Under the pieces are notes generated by a model. It searched no databases. It was not told where the DNA came from and saw nothing but the letters and a program-made list of their open reading frames with translations. 64,000 bases of DNA from Tersicoccus mangrovi (GTDB lineage Bacteria; Actinomycetota; Actinomycetes; Actinomycetales; Micrococcaceae): assembly GCF_036881825.1 (NCBI RefSeq), contig NZ_JBAJMW010000002.1:310001-374000 (forward strand), given 5' to 3'. This document shows positions 17,406 through 26,885 of this stretch, in pieces. The translations under genes were made by a program, and so were the position numbers. Positions within the stretch are counted from its first letter, which is position 1. The number at the start of each line of letters is the position of its first letter.

Positions 17406-19130
17406 TCACGGCACCGCGGCGGCCGAGGCCTCCCGCACGAGCCGATCGCCGTCGTACCGGGTGATGAACCGTTGCTTGACCAGCGCCATGGTGTCCTTCG
17501 CGACGGCCCTGACGTACACGGTGTGGCTCGGGTAGATCTGCTGCAGCAGCGCCTGGCTGAACGGCACCTCGTGCCCGGCGATCACGCAGAAGGACGGTCC
17601 GGTCGAGCTGCCGTACCAGGTGGACGTCGGGACGTCGAGGTAGGGCGAGCGGAGGCCGCCGACCACGTTGCCGAACCGGTCGAGCACCGGGGCGCCGTTC
17701 TGCACGACGATGGGCGAGCCGTGCGGCGGGGCGATCCCCCGCCGTACCCAGTCGTCCAGGTTGCGCAGGAAGGCGTCGAAGAAGATCGCGCTCGGGAACC
17801 GGCTGCGCGGGCCCTCGTTGCAGTCCATCGGCGGCACCGCGCGGCCGCCCTTCTCGATGTCGGCGGGTGCGGCGGCGTAGTTCAGCTCCGTGGGCGTCGC
17901 GTGTCCGGCGCCGGCCATCTCATACTGCCGGTACGCATCGGGGGGGACGTCGCTGTCGGGCCGGCGCGCCGTGATGCCCCGCAGGTAGTCCGACTGGGAC
18001 ATGACGTGGATGATCGGCACGCCCACGTTGGAGAACTGCCGTCGGGGGTCGTCCAGCGCCGGGAGCGCCTCGCACTGGTTGATCGGATAGATGCCCGCGA
18101 ACGCTCCACCCGCGACGGCCACGATGTACGCGTCGTAGATCGACCGGCCCGTCTCCGCCTTGACCCGGGGCGCGACGGCGTTGATGTAGTCGTACATGTA
18201 CCCGCCGGTCTGCGAGTACCCGAAGCCGTAGAGCTTGAGCGCATGGTGGGGCTTCGCGCCGCCGTAGTGCACGGGGCTGGCCGCCGTGCGCATCAGCTGG
18301 CCGACCTGACTGTAGATGTCCCAGGCCAGCCCGTTCTCGGTGGTCCGCGAGCTGTCCGAGGGGACCGTGGCACAGTTGCGCGGATCGTCCAGCGGCAGCG
18401 GGTTGTTCATGCTCAGCGGGGCGTACCGGATGGGGTCGAACGTCTTGAGCGTCTGCATCGAGACCGGCTTGACGGTCACCCCCACCCACACGTCGCCGTT
18501 GCGGATCAACTGATCGTGCATCAGCCCCCAGCCGAGGTTCAGGTCGAACAGGTTCGAGGGGTTGAGCGGTTCGACGACGACGTTGCCACTGAAGGCGCTG
18601 ACCTTGGCGGGCCGGCGGACGAGGATGCGGGTCGTGTAGGGAGCGTTGGCAGTGCGTACGACGGCGGGGCCCGGCGCCGGCCACGTGTACACGTTGGCCA
18701 GCCCGCTGACGAAGTACTCCTCCTCGACGTAGCCGATCGCGGCGAGGTTCTCGGGGATCCGGGTGTGGTTCGCCGCGCCGAAGGGGTACGACGTCGCGGT
18801 GGCCCGGATCGGGCCGGTGATCCGCGGCGCCGTCAGCGGCGCACCGCTCGGACCCGTCACCGTCGGCGTCGCCGCGGGGACGCCGGCTCCCGGTATCGCC
18901 GTCGAGGACGGATCCGCAGCGTCGGCCGGCACGGTGGACGCCCCGAACATCGCTGGGGCCACGGACTGCCCGACCGCCGGCGTCATCGCCAGCAGCACCG
19001 CCGCGATCACGGCGGTCATCAGGGCCCAGGTCCGCGCGGCCGTCCGTCGGCGCCGTCGCGACCTGTCGAACCGCGGGGACGCACCTCGCCGTGACGACAC
19101 CATTCGGGAATGCTGGCCGCGATGCTGCAT
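17406..19130 (-). CDS. Secreted alpha/beta hydrolase-domain protein (PF20091-like)
   Basis: The 574-residue product has an arginine-rich start and a membrane/signal segment at about 34-58 (WALMTAVIAAVLLAMTPAVG), then a proline/alanine linker and a large hydrolase domain of the type annotated as alpha/beta hydrolase domain-containing protein. The nucleophile is probably Ser306 (GFGYSQTGGYMYDY), with Asp381 (SQSDY) and His410 (GAGHATP) completing the triad by spacing; this assignment is inference. Three or more cysteines fit an exported protein. Substrate unknown. GTG at 19130 is used; an in-frame start nine codons downstream is also possible. It is transcribed alone. Confidence 0.75.
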   Translation of the reverse strand: MQHRGQHSRMVSSRRGASPRFDRSRRRRRTAARTWALMTAVIAAVLLAMTPAVGQSVAPAMFGASTVPADAADPSSTAIPGAGVPAATPTVTGPSGAPLTAPRITGPIRATATSYPFGAANHTRIPENLAAIGYVEEEYFVSGLANVYTWPAPGPAVVRTANAPYTTRILVRRPAKVSAFSGNVVVEPLNPSNLFDLNLGWGLMHDQLIRNGDVWVGVTVKPVSMQTLKTFDPIRYAPLSMNNPLPLDDPRNCATVPSDSSRTTENGLAWDIYSQVGQLMRTAASPVHYGGAKPHHALKLYGFGYSQTGGYMYDYINAVAPRVKAETGRSIYDAYIVAVAGGAFAGIYPINQCEALPALDDPRRQFSNVGVPIIHVMSQSDYLRGITARRPDSDVPPDAYRQYEMAGAGHATPTELNYAAAPADIEKGGRAVPPMDCNEGPRSRFPSAIFFDAFLRNLDDWVRRGIAPPHGSPIVVQNGAPVLDRFGNVVGGLRSPYLDVPTSTWYGSSTGPSFCVIAGHEVPFSQALLQQIYPSHTVYVRAVAKDTMALVKQRFITRYDGDRLVREASAAAVP

Positions 19131-19192
19131 GATTCCTCCGCGACTCGGTCCTGCCGGAGATCGCGACGCTCGGACCGAGCGAGGCTAGGCCA

Positions 19193-19222
19193 AGGCTAGG
19201 AGCCGTTCACAGGCACGGTCAA
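19193..19222 (-). promoter_or_regulatory. Candidate sigma-A type promoter of the secreted hydrolase
   Basis: On the minus strand TTGACC, 18 bases, TAGCCT lies about 65 bases upstream of the hydrolase start. Two direct AGGCTAGG copies overlap the -10 region. Confidence 0.4.
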
Positions 19223-19254
19223 GGAATTAGTCAGGCGCTTCGCCGGAAGCCCGG

Positions 19255-20283
19255 CTACCAGCGGGCGCGGCGGGGGCGCGGCTGGCAGACCGGGCAGGTG
19301 AACGAGCCGCGGTTCATGAAGGAGTCGCGCCGGATGACGCTGTGCCGGCCGTTCGCGGCGCAGCGCGGGCACAGCCGGCCGGTCTGCCCGTACACGGCGA
19401 GGGACCGGTCGAAGTAGCCGGACTGGCCGTTGACGTTGACGTAGAGGGCGTCGAAGCTCGTGCCGCCGGCCTCCAGCGCGGTGCCCATCACCTCACGGCA
19501 GGCGGCCAGCAGCCGATCCACCTCGGGCCGGCGCAGCGTCTCGGTGGGCCGGGCGTAGTGCAGCCGGGCCCGCCACAGCGACTCGTCCGCGTAGATGTTG
19601 CCGATCCCGGAGATCAACGACTGGTCCAGCATCGCCCGCTTGATGCCGGTGCGCCGCCGCCGGAGCCGCTCGGTGAAGGCGGCGACGTCGAACGCCGGGT
19701 CGAGCGGGTCCCGGGCGATGTGCGCGGCACTGGCGGGAATGAGCGGTGCGTCGCTGCCCGCACCGCCGGGGGCGCCGTCGTCCGTGCTCACGAGCCGGTC
19801 CACGTGCATGCCGCCGAAGATGCGCTGGTCGACGAAACGGAGCTGCCGGTCCGGCTCGTCGCCGGAGGTCTCGGGGCCGTCGTCACGGTCCATGACGCCA
19901 TCGGAAGTCGACTCGGTCGCGTCCGACCCCGGCTCGAGACGGAACCGGATGCGCAGGTGCTTCTCGTCGGGAGCGCCGGCGGGCTGGATGAGCACCTGCC
20001 CGCTCATCCCGAGGTGGACGACGAGGGCGGTCGGGGCACCGGAGTCGGAACCCTGCGAGGCGGCATGCGATCCGGCAGGCTCCAGCGGGAGCCAGAGGAA
20101 CTTGCCGCGGCGGACGGCGGCGGTCAGACGGCGGCCGGTCAGCGCGGCGGCGAAGGTCTCGGGACCACCGGGCTGCCGCCGCACGGAGCGGGGATCGACG
20201 ACGTCGACGCCGGTGACGGTACGGCCCACCGCCCAGGGGGCCAGTCCACGCCGGACGACCTCGACCTCGGGCAGTTCGGGCAC
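19255..20283 (-). CDS. mutM: Formamidopyrimidine-DNA glycosylase MutM (Fpg)
   Basis: MutM removes 8-oxoguanine and other oxidised bases by a glycosylase/AP-lyase reaction through an N-terminal proline. The GTG start was chosen because it places Pro2-Glu3 (PELPEVEVV), the catalytic pair, directly after the initiator. The conserved lysine is in VRRGKFLWLPLE, and a C-terminal CxxC...CxxC zinc finger (LCPRC ... FTCPVC) is intact. At 342 residues it is about 50 longer than usual; the excess lies in low-complexity acidic insertions around residues 75-85, 110-135 and 155-170. It follows rnc by 16 bases, the normal actinobacterial arrangement. Confidence 0.95.
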   Translation of the reverse strand: MPELPEVEVVRRGLAPWAVGRTVTGVDVVDPRSVRRQPGGPETFAAALTGRRLTAAVRRGKFLWLPLEPAGSHAASQGSDSGAPTALVVHLGMSGQVLIQPAGAPDEKHLRIRFRLEPGSDATESTSDGVMDRDDGPETSGDEPDRQLRFVDQRIFGGMHVDRLVSTDDGAPGGAGSDAPLIPASAAHIARDPLDPAFDVAAFTERLRRRRTGIKRAMLDQSLISGIGNIYADESLWRARLHYARPTETLRRPEVDRLLAACREVMGTALEAGGTSFDALYVNVNGQSGYFDRSLAVYGQTGRLCPRCAANGRHSVIRRDSFMNRGSFTCPVCQPRPRRARW

Positions 20284-20299
20284 GAGCGGGGTCCGGCGG

Positions 20300-21145
20300 T
20301 CAGCGGGTGGGGTCGGTCGGCGCGTCCGCGGCTGCGGGAGCAGGATCCCCGTCCGGCATGACCGCGGCACCCGCCGCTGCGGCAGTACCGGCGGAGGGCG
20401 AGCCGTTCGAGACGGCGACGGCGCCGGCGGTCTGTCCATTGCCGCTGCCGGTGCCGAGGACGGCGGTCCGCTCGGCGGCGATCCGCCACCCGGCGGCCGC
20501 TGCCTCCTGCTCGGCTTCCTTCTTGGAGTGGCCCCGGCCGACGCCGTAGACCTCTCCTGCGATGGTCAGCGTCGCGGTGAACCGGCGCGCGTGATCCGGT
20601 CCCTCGCCGACGACGCCGTAGTCCACCGGGCTGAGCTGTCGCAGCGCCGCGTACTCCTGGATGCTCGTCTTCCAGTCGGTGCTGGCCATGAGCGCCTCCG
20701 CGTCGGTCAGCAGCGGGCCGACGAGCCGCATCACGAGGTCACGGGCGGCCTCGATGCCGCGGTCGATGTAGGTGGCGCCGAAGATCGCCTCCATGGTGTC
20801 GGCGAGGATCGAGGCCTTGTCCCGGCCGTTGGTCATCTTCTCGCCCTGACCGAGGTGGATGTGGTCCCCCACCCCGAGGCCGCGGGCGATGTTGGCCAGC
20901 GCGCGTGTGCTGACGACGGCGGAGCGCAGCTTGGCGAGCTCACCCTCGGACAGGTCCGGGTTCTCCCGGAACAGGAAGTCGGTGACGGCGAAGCCCAGGA
21001 TCGAGTCGCCGAGGAACTCGAGGCGCTCGTTCGTGGGGATGCCGCCGTGCTCGTAGGCGTACGACCGGTGCGTGAGGGCAAGCGAGAGCAGCCCGGCGTC
21101 GATCGTGACGCCGAGCTGCTCCTGAAGCCAGTCGAGATCGCTCAT
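20300..21145 (-). CDS. rnc: Ribonuclease III
   Basis: RNase III cuts double-stranded RNA and matures rRNA precursors. The 281-residue product has the signature NERLEFLGDS at 39-48, the second acidic site DTMEAIFGA, and a double-stranded RNA-binding domain at about 155-225 (ALRQLSPVDYGVVGEGPDHARRF...). A glycine/alanine-rich disordered tail of about 55 residues follows. ATG was chosen over an upstream GTG because it matches the family start. Operon order rpmF-rnc-mutM. Confidence 0.95.
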   Translation of the reverse strand: MSDLDWLQEQLGVTIDAGLLSLALTHRSYAYEHGGIPTNERLEFLGDSILGFAVTDFLFRENPDLSEGELAKLRSAVVSTRALANIARGLGVGDHIHLGQGEKMTNGRDKASILADTMEAIFGATYIDRGIEAARDLVMRLVGPLLTDAEALMASTDWKTSIQEYAALRQLSPVDYGVVGEGPDHARRFTATLTIAGEVYGVGRGHSKKEAEQEAAAAGWRIAAERTAVLGTGSGNGQTAGAVAVSNGSPSAGTAAAAGAAVMPDGDPAPAAADAPTDPTR

Positions 21146-21200
21146 GGTACGGGTCTCACCGGTGCCGCCCGTGGCGGCACCGGTCACGACCGGTGAGGTC

Positions 21201-21404
21201 TCAGACGTCGGCGACCTTGCGGCCCTTGTACTCGCGGAACAGCGGAGTGCCGGCGGAGTCCGTCACGACCTTGGCGGTGTGCGGCAGGCTCCAGGACACC
21301 CGACCGTTCTCGACGGTCTTGACCAGCGTGGGCACCTCGGCCTTCCACTGGGAACGGCGGGAACGCGTATTCGAGCGGGAGGTCTTCCGCTTGGGAACAG
21401 CCAC
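21201..21404 (-). CDS. rpmF: 50S ribosomal protein L32
   Basis: The product (67 residues, MAVPKRKTSRSNTRSRRSQW) is bL32. It lacks the four zinc-binding cysteines, so it is the zinc-independent form, which in actinobacteria often has a zinc-containing paralogue elsewhere. It sits directly after yceD, the standard bacterial pairing, 15 bases apart. Confidence 0.97.
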   Translation of the reverse strand: MAVPKRKTSRSNTRSRRSQWKAEVPTLVKTVENGRVSWSLPHTAKVVTDSAGTPLFREYKGRKVADV

Positions 21405-21419
21405 GATTGACTCTTTTCT

Positions 21420-21917
21420 TCAGTTGCTCTTGCGTTGGTCTGTCTGGCCCGGGTCGGTCGCGAGGGACTGCAGAGCATCCCAGCGCGGATCGCGCGTCTC
21501 GTGCCGGTGGCCCGGGTGGTCCTCCAGCCGCACTCCGCACTGCGGGCACAGGCCCTGACAGTCGGGACTGCACACCGGCTGGAACGGCAGTTCGATCACG
21601 AAGGCATCGCGCAGCAGCGGCTCCAGGTCGACACTCTCGTGCTCGACCCGCGGCAGGGGCTCGCCGTCCTCGTCCGTCGCCGGATCCGGATCGGCGAAGT
21701 ACAGCTCCTGCACGTCCACCGTGAGGTCGTACGCGATGGGGTCCAGACACCGGACGCACTCACCGACCGCGCGGGCCGTGGCCGTGCCGGACACCAGGAC
21801 TCCCTCGTGCACCGCCTCCAGCCGCAGGTCCAGATCCATGTCCGAGCCTGCGGGGATGCCGATCGCCGGGGTCCCGAAGTCCTCCGGGGCCTCGACCCGT
21901 TCCTCGAGGGCACGCAT
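21420..21917 (-). CDS. yceD: YceD family protein (DUF177), 23S rRNA accumulation factor
   Basis: YceD is a small protein linked to 23S rRNA accumulation, nearly always upstream of rpmF. From the first in-frame ATG the product has 165 residues with GECVRCLDPI (54-62) and CSPDCQGLCPQCGVRL near 118-133, a CxxC-like pair typical of actinobacterial members. The usual N-terminal family motif (VRELQRSPGAMR) lies upstream of this ATG in the same frame, but no ATG, GTG or TTG exists between it and the preceding in-frame TAG. An ATC at 21993-21995, six bases after a GGGAG, is a possible non-canonical start and would give 191 residues. Confidence 0.88.
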   Translation of the reverse strand: MRALEERVEAPEDFGTPAIGIPAGSDMDLDLRLEAVHEGVLVSGTATARAVGECVRCLDPIAYDLTVDVQELYFADPDPATDEDGEPLPRVEHESVDLEPLLRDAFVIELPFQPVCSPDCQGLCPQCGVRLEDHPGHRHETRDPRWDALQSLATDPGQTDQRKSN

Positions 21918-22072
21918 CGCCCCGGGACTGCGCTGCAGTTCCCGGACACTGACGACCAGGGCATCGAGTGCCTGGTGCTGATGTGGGCGGCTGATGGTGA
22001 ACTCCCGAAAAGAACAGATGACCGACTGACCATTCTAGCCCGTCGGACCCCCATACCTCAAAAGGACACTCG

Positions 22073-22558
22073 TCAGCCGCGCGGGGGCGGCGGCGCCGTC
22101 ATCCGGCGGTACACCGAGCGCGGCACGAAACCGGAGATGTCCCCGCCGAGGGAGCCGACCTCCTTGAGCAGCGACGAGGAGAGGTGCGCGTACCCGGGGT
22201 CGGCCGCGAGGAAGACGGTCTCGACGCCGGTGAGGTGCCGGTTCATGGTGGCCATCGGCACCTCGAAGTCGAGGTCGGCCGAGGTGCGGACCCCCTTGAC
22301 GATGGCGTCCGCACCGTGGCGCCGGCAGAAGTCGGCGAGCAGCCCCTCCCCCATCGCCTCGATGGTGATCCCCCGCAGGGCGGACAGGGTCTCGCGGGCC
22401 ATCTGCAGCCGCTCGTCCAGGCCGAACCGGTACTTCTTGGCCGGATTGGTGGAGACCGCCACGATGATCTCGTCGAAGAGGTTGCTCGCCCGGGCGATGA
22501 TCTCGAGATGCCCGTTGTGCAGAGGGTCGAAGGATCCAGGACAGACGGCGCGGCGCAT
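22073..22558 (-). CDS. coaD: Phosphopantetheine adenylyltransferase
   Basis: CoaD adds AMP to 4'-phosphopantetheine, the penultimate step of coenzyme A synthesis. The product (161 residues) has GSFDPLHNGH at 7-16, the nucleotidyltransferase HxGH motif, AVSTNPAKKYRFGLDER, and AHLSSSLLKEV in place of the ISSTxVR segment. The internal ATG fits the family; the frame extends upstream without similarity. The first gene after it on the strand is yceD, about 155 bases away. Confidence 0.95.
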   Translation of the reverse strand: MRRAVCPGSFDPLHNGHLEIIARASNLFDEIIVAVSTNPAKKYRFGLDERLQMARETLSALRGITIEAMGEGLLADFCRRHGADAIVKGVRTSADLDFEVPMATMNRHLTGVETVFLAADPGYAHLSSSLLKEVGSLGGDISGFVPRSVYRRMTAPPPPRG

Positions 22559-22713
22559 ACTCCGCATCGTACCGACGGGTCGCCGGCTCGGCATGCCGAC
22601 CCGTCACGGTGGTGCAGGTTCGCCAGGGGAGCGTCCGCGCCGTCGCGCCGCCGTGCTCGTCCGCGTGACGGACCGGGTGGAGGGACGGCGGTCCGGGGGC
22701 AGAGACTGGACCC

Positions 22714-23952
22714 ATGACGACGCACACCGGCACCACGGCGGCACCCTGGCAGCGGGCGGCGCACGGAGCGAACCTGCTCGACGCCTCCGGCACCCTGGCC
22801 GGCACCATCTTCGAGGAGATGACCGTCCTCGCCGGCACGCACGGGGCAGTGAACCTCGGACAGGGCTTCCCCGACGAGGACGGCCCCGTTCAGATCCTCG
22901 AGGCGGCGCGCGCCGCGATCTCGTCGGGCGCCAACCAGTACGCTCCGGGCCGGGGCATCCCCGTGCTGCGGGAGGCGATCGCCGCGCATCAGGCGCGCTT
23001 CTACGGGCTCAGCGTGGACCCGGCCGAGGAGGTTCTCGTCACGACGGGGGCGACGGAGGCGATCGCCGCCGCGCTGCTCGCCCTCACCGGCCCGGGCGAC
23101 GAGGTGCTCACCTTCGAGCCGTTCTACGACTCCTACGGCGCGATGATCGAGCTGACCGGGGCGCGGCACGTGACGGTGCCGCTGCACGAGCCGGACTTCC
23201 TGCCCGACGAGGACGAGCTCGCCGGCGCCGTCACGGACCGAACGAAGGTCATCCTGGTCAACAACCCGCACAACCCCACGGGCACCGTGTTCGGGCCGGA
23301 GCTGCTGCAGCGCATCGTCGAGGAGGCCGCCCGACACGGCGCGATCATCGTCACCGACGAGGTGTACGAGCACCTCACCTTCGACGGCGTCACGCACGTC
23401 CCGGTCGCGACCCTGCCGGGCGCGGCGGAGCGCACCCTGACGATCTCCTCGGCCGGCAAGACGTTCTCGGTGACCGGGTGGAAGGTCGGCTGGCTGACCG
23501 GTCCGGCCGACCTCGTCGCGGCGGTGCGGACCGTCAAGCAGTTCCTCACCTACTCCTCCGCCAGCCCGCTGCAGGGCGCGGTGGCGCTCGGGCTCGGACT
23601 GGACGACGACGTCTATGCCGGCCTGGCCTCCTCGCTCCAACGCAAGCGCGACCTGCTCGTGAGCGGGCTGCGCGGCGCGGGCTTCGAGGTGACCGTGCCC
23701 GCGGGCACCTACTTCGTCGTCGCCGACGCCACCCCGCTGCTCGGCGGCGACGTCACCGACGGCGCGGAACTGTGCCGGCGGCTACCGGCCACCGCGGGCG
23801 TCGCCGCGATCCCGCTGACGGCGTTCTACCACCCCGGCAGTGCGGCCGCGGCGTCGGCGTCCCGGCTGATCCGGTTCGCCTTCTGCAAGCGCGACGACGT
23901 CCTGGCCGAGGCGGTCCGTCGCCTGACGGCGTTCGGGTCCGCGGGCGCCTGA
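22714..23952 (+). CDS. PLP-dependent class I/II aminotransferase
   Basis: The 412-residue protein is a fold-type I aminotransferase with NPHNPTG at 184-190, the PLP-binding Lys249 in SSAGKTFSVTGWKVGW and a C-terminal arginine in RLIRFAFCKRDD. The start MTVLAGTHGAVNLGQGFPDEDGP and the LxxG(Y)F pattern resemble the kynurenine/glutamine aminotransferase and DapC-like branch (N-succinyldiaminopimelate aminotransferase in several actinobacteria). Which of these it performs cannot be settled. It stands alone on the plus strand between coaD and rsmD. Confidence 0.85.
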   Translation: MTTHTGTTAAPWQRAAHGANLLDASGTLAGTIFEEMTVLAGTHGAVNLGQGFPDEDGPVQILEAARAAISSGANQYAPGRGIPVLREAIAAHQARFYGLSVDPAEEVLVTTGATEAIAAALLALTGPGDEVLTFEPFYDSYGAMIELTGARHVTVPLHEPDFLPDEDELAGAVTDRTKVILVNNPHNPTGTVFGPELLQRIVEEAARHGAIIVTDEVYEHLTFDGVTHVPVATLPGAAERTLTISSAGKTFSVTGWKVGWLTGPADLVAAVRTVKQFLTYSSASPLQGAVALGLGLDDDVYAGLASSLQRKRDLLVSGLRGAGFEVTVPAGTYFVVADATPLLGGDVTDGAELCRRLPATAGVAAIPLTAFYHPGSAAAASASRLIRFAFCKRDDVLAEAVRRLTAFGSAGA

Positions 23953-23957
23953 CGGCG

Positions 23958-24521
23958 TCAGGCCGGTTCGGCGTACCAGAGCCGGGTCTCGCCGTACTTC
24001 CGGTCACGGACCGGCTCCAGCCCGTCCGGCCACGTCGGCTCCGGTGACCGGGTGGACCGTTCGACGACGACGAGGGCTCCCTCGGCCAGCGCCGGGCGCA
24101 GCAGCGCGAGCACGGTCGCCAGCTCCGGTTCGGGCATCGGGTAGGGCGGGTCGAGGAACACGAGGTCCCAGCCGTGGGGGTCCGGTGTGGCGAGGAACGA
24201 CGCGACCTTCTCCTGCCGCACACGCACGGCGGCGGGACCCAGGTCGGCCTCCAGCAGGCGCGCGTTGCGGCGACACACGTCGGCCGCCCGGCGGGCGGAC
24301 TCGACGAGCGTCGCCCGCCGCGCTCCCCTGCTGAGCGCCTCCAGCCCGAGGGCACCGGAGCCCGCGAACAGGTCGAGGACCAGTGCGCCGCGGATGGCGT
24401 CGGCCGCCTCGAGCCCCGAGAACAGGGACTCCTTGACCCGGTCCGTCGTCGGCCGGGTGTGGTCCCCGGGCACCGACGTCAGGGTCCGGCCGCCCGCGAC
24501 GCCGGCGATGATCCGGCTCAT
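23958..24521 (-). CDS. rsmD: 16S rRNA (guanine-966-N2) methyltransferase RsmD
   Basis: RsmD methylates G966 of 16S rRNA. The product (187 residues) has the SAM-binding segment LDLFAGSGALGLEALSRGA at 49-67 and the catalytic DPPY at 124-127. Actinobacterial order places it with recG upstream and coaD downstream; here the aminotransferase is inserted between rsmD and coaD on the other strand. Confidence 0.95.
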   Translation of the reverse strand: MSRIIAGVAGGRTLTSVPGDHTRPTTDRVKESLFSGLEAADAIRGALVLDLFAGSGALGLEALSRGARRATLVESARRAADVCRRNARLLEADLGPAAVRVRQEKVASFLATPDPHGWDLVFLDPPYPMPEPELATVLALLRPALAEGALVVVERSTRSPEPTWPDGLEPVRDRKYGETRLWYAEPA

Positions 24522-24581
24522 GCCGCGACCGTCCGGAACGGCGTGTCGCCCGCCCGCGCCGGACGACGCGCCGTGCAGGTC

Positions 24582-26885
24582 TCAGCCACGGTCCAGCCAC
24601 TCCTCGGCCTCGGGATCGAGGTAGTCGTCGATGGCGCCGGCGAGAACGGGGTGGCTCGCCAGCTCGGGGTCCTGCTCGATGATGGCCTGCGCGTCGTGCC
24701 GGGCGGCGACGATGATCTTCTCGTCCTCGATCACCCGCAGCAGTTTCAGGGTCGACCGGCCGCCGGACTGGCGGGACCCGAGGATGTCGCCCTCGCGCCG
24801 CAGCTTGAGGTCCTCGGCGGCGAGGGCGAAGCCGTCGGTCGTGCTCGCGACGGCCTCCAGGCGCACCCGGGACGGGTGCCCGGCCTCGAGGCCCGTGACG
24901 AGCAGGCACGTGCCGGGCAGGCCACCGCGGCCCACGCGGCCGCGCAGCTGGTGCAGCTGCGAGATGCCGAAGCGGTCGGCGTCGAGGATCACCATGAGCG
25001 TCGCCCGCGGCACGTCGACACCGACCTCGATGACGGTCGTCGAGACGAGCACGTCGAGGTCGCCGCGATGGAACGCGGCCATCGTCGCGGCCTTCTCGGT
25101 CGGGTCGAGGCGGCCGTGGAGGGCACCGATGCGCACCCCCGCCAGGGCCGGGGTCTGGGCCAGCGCGGCGACGGTCTCCTCGACGGAGGCGAGCGGGGGC
25201 GCCTTCTCCGCGGCGCCGCCGATCCCGCCGATCTCGCCGGCGGCCTCGTCGAACTCGACGCCGTCGCTGTCGTCGAAGGTGCTCGACGCCGCCTCACCCC
25301 CGTCGATCTTGGGGCACACGACGTACACCTGGCGACCCGCGTCGACCTCCTCGCGGGCCCGCTGCCACACGCGCTCGCGCCACTCCGGGTGTTCCACGAG
25401 GGGGACGATGTGGGTGTCGATCGGCGCCCGACCGGCCGGCAGGCCCTCGAGGGTCAGGACGCCGAGGTCGCCGAAGACGGTCATCGCGACGGTGCGCGGG
25501 ATCGGGGTGGCGGTCATGACGAGCAGGTGCGGCGGCACGCCGGCCCGGGTGCGCAGGGTGTCGCGCTGCTCGACGCCGAATCGGTGCTGCTCGTCGACGA
25601 CGACGAGGCCGAGCTCGGCGAACTGCACCGTTTCCGAGAGCAGCGCGTGCGTGCCGATGACGATGCCGGCCTCGCCCGACGCGGCGGCGAGCAGCGCCTG
25701 CCGGCGAGCGGCCATCGGCATGCTGCCGGTGATCAGGACGACGCGGGTCGCGTGCTCGGCGCCGCCGAGCATCCCCGCGGCGGCGAGCGGGCCGAGCGTC
25801 GCGGTGATCGACTGGTGGTGCTGTGCGGCGAGCACCTCGGTCGGCGCGAGCAGGGCGGCCTGGCCGCCGGCGTCGACGACCTGCAGCATGGCCCGCAGCG
25901 CGACCAGCGTCTTGCCCGAGCCCACCTCGCCCTGCAGCAGGGCGTTCAGGGGCCGGTCCGCCGCCAGCCCCTCCTCCAGCGTCTGCCCGACCGAGCGCTG
26001 ACCGTCGGTGAGGGTGAACGGGAGGGCGGCGTCGAAGTCGGCGAGCAGGCCCGTCTCGCGGCGGGGACGCCCGACGGCCACCTGGGCCTGCTGCTCGGCG
26101 CGGCGGCGCGCGAGCGCGGTCTGCAGGATGAGGGCCTCCTGGTACCGGAACCGGTGCCGGGCCCGGTACGCGTCGGCGATCTCGGCCGGGGCGTGGATGT
26201 CCCGGTACGCGGTCACCAGGTCGCCGAGTCGCTCCCGCGCGGCGAACTCCGCCGGGACGACGTCGGGCAGGCGGACGGCGTCGTCGGGGTCGCCCGTGAT
26301 GCCGAGTTCGGCCAGGACCGTGGCAACGCGCTGGGCGATCCACCAGCTGGTCAGGGTCGACGTCGCCGGGTAGACGGGCACCGGACGGCTGGCCAGGTCC
26401 TCGCCTGTCGCGTCGTCGTCGAGCAGCAGGTAGTTGGGGTTGGTCAGCGTCGGCTTGCCCCGGTAGAGGCTGACCTTGCCGCTGAACAGCGCCGTCACCC
26501 CGGGCTGCAGGTCGCGGTAGGCCTGGTAGCCGTGGAAGAAGGAGAGGCTGAGGGTGCCGGGCCGCTGGGCGTCCCGGTCGGTGATGACGACCTCGACGAT
26601 GGAGCCGCGGCGGTTGCGCATGGACCGCTGGGAGCTGGAGAGCACCTCGGCGATGAGGGTGACGTCCTCGTCCACGGGCAGACCGGCGATGCTCTGCAGC
26701 TCACCGCGTTCGAGGTAGCGGCGGGGGAAGTGGTGCAGCAGCGAGCCGACCGTGCGCAGCCCGAGGCCCTTCTCGAGCTTGGTGGCGTTGGCCTTGCCGA
26801 GGACCTTCTCGAGCCGGTGTGCGCGGGGGTCGAGGATCCTCGGGGACGAGGCGGAGCGCCGGCGCTGCGGCGCCGGCCCGCTCAC
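24582..26885 (-). CDS. recG: ATP-dependent DNA helicase RecG
   Basis: RecG remodels stalled replication forks and branched DNA. The 767-residue product has the N-terminal wedge/OB domain (ERGELQSIAGLPVDEDVTLIAEVL), Walker A GEVGSGKT at 319-326, the DEQH box at 431-434 and a C-terminal helicase lobe with QLHQLRGRVGRGG. An acidic insertion (about residues 530-560) interrupts the second RecA-like lobe. The GTG start overlaps the stop of the DAK2-domain gene as GTGA. Confidence 0.95.
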   Translation of the reverse strand: MSGPAPQRRRSASSPRILDPRAHRLEKVLGKANATKLEKGLGLRTVGSLLHHFPRRYLERGELQSIAGLPVDEDVTLIAEVLSSSQRSMRNRRGSIVEVVITDRDAQRPGTLSLSFFHGYQAYRDLQPGVTALFSGKVSLYRGKPTLTNPNYLLLDDDATGEDLASRPVPVYPATSTLTSWWIAQRVATVLAELGITGDPDDAVRLPDVVPAEFAARERLGDLVTAYRDIHAPAEIADAYRARHRFRYQEALILQTALARRRAEQQAQVAVGRPRRETGLLADFDAALPFTLTDGQRSVGQTLEEGLAADRPLNALLQGEVGSGKTLVALRAMLQVVDAGGQAALLAPTEVLAAQHHQSITATLGPLAAAGMLGGAEHATRVVLITGSMPMAARRQALLAAASGEAGIVIGTHALLSETVQFAELGLVVVDEQHRFGVEQRDTLRTRAGVPPHLLVMTATPIPRTVAMTVFGDLGVLTLEGLPAGRAPIDTHIVPLVEHPEWRERVWQRAREEVDAGRQVYVVCPKIDGGEAASSTFDDSDGVEFDEAAGEIGGIGGAAEKAPPLASVEETVAALAQTPALAGVRIGALHGRLDPTEKAATMAAFHRGDLDVLVSTTVIEVGVDVPRATLMVILDADRFGISQLHQLRGRVGRGGLPGTCLLVTGLEAGHPSRVRLEAVASTTDGFALAAEDLKLRREGDILGSRQSGGRSTLKLLRVIEDEKIIVAARHDAQAIIEQDPELASHPVLAGAIDDYLDPEAEEWLDRG

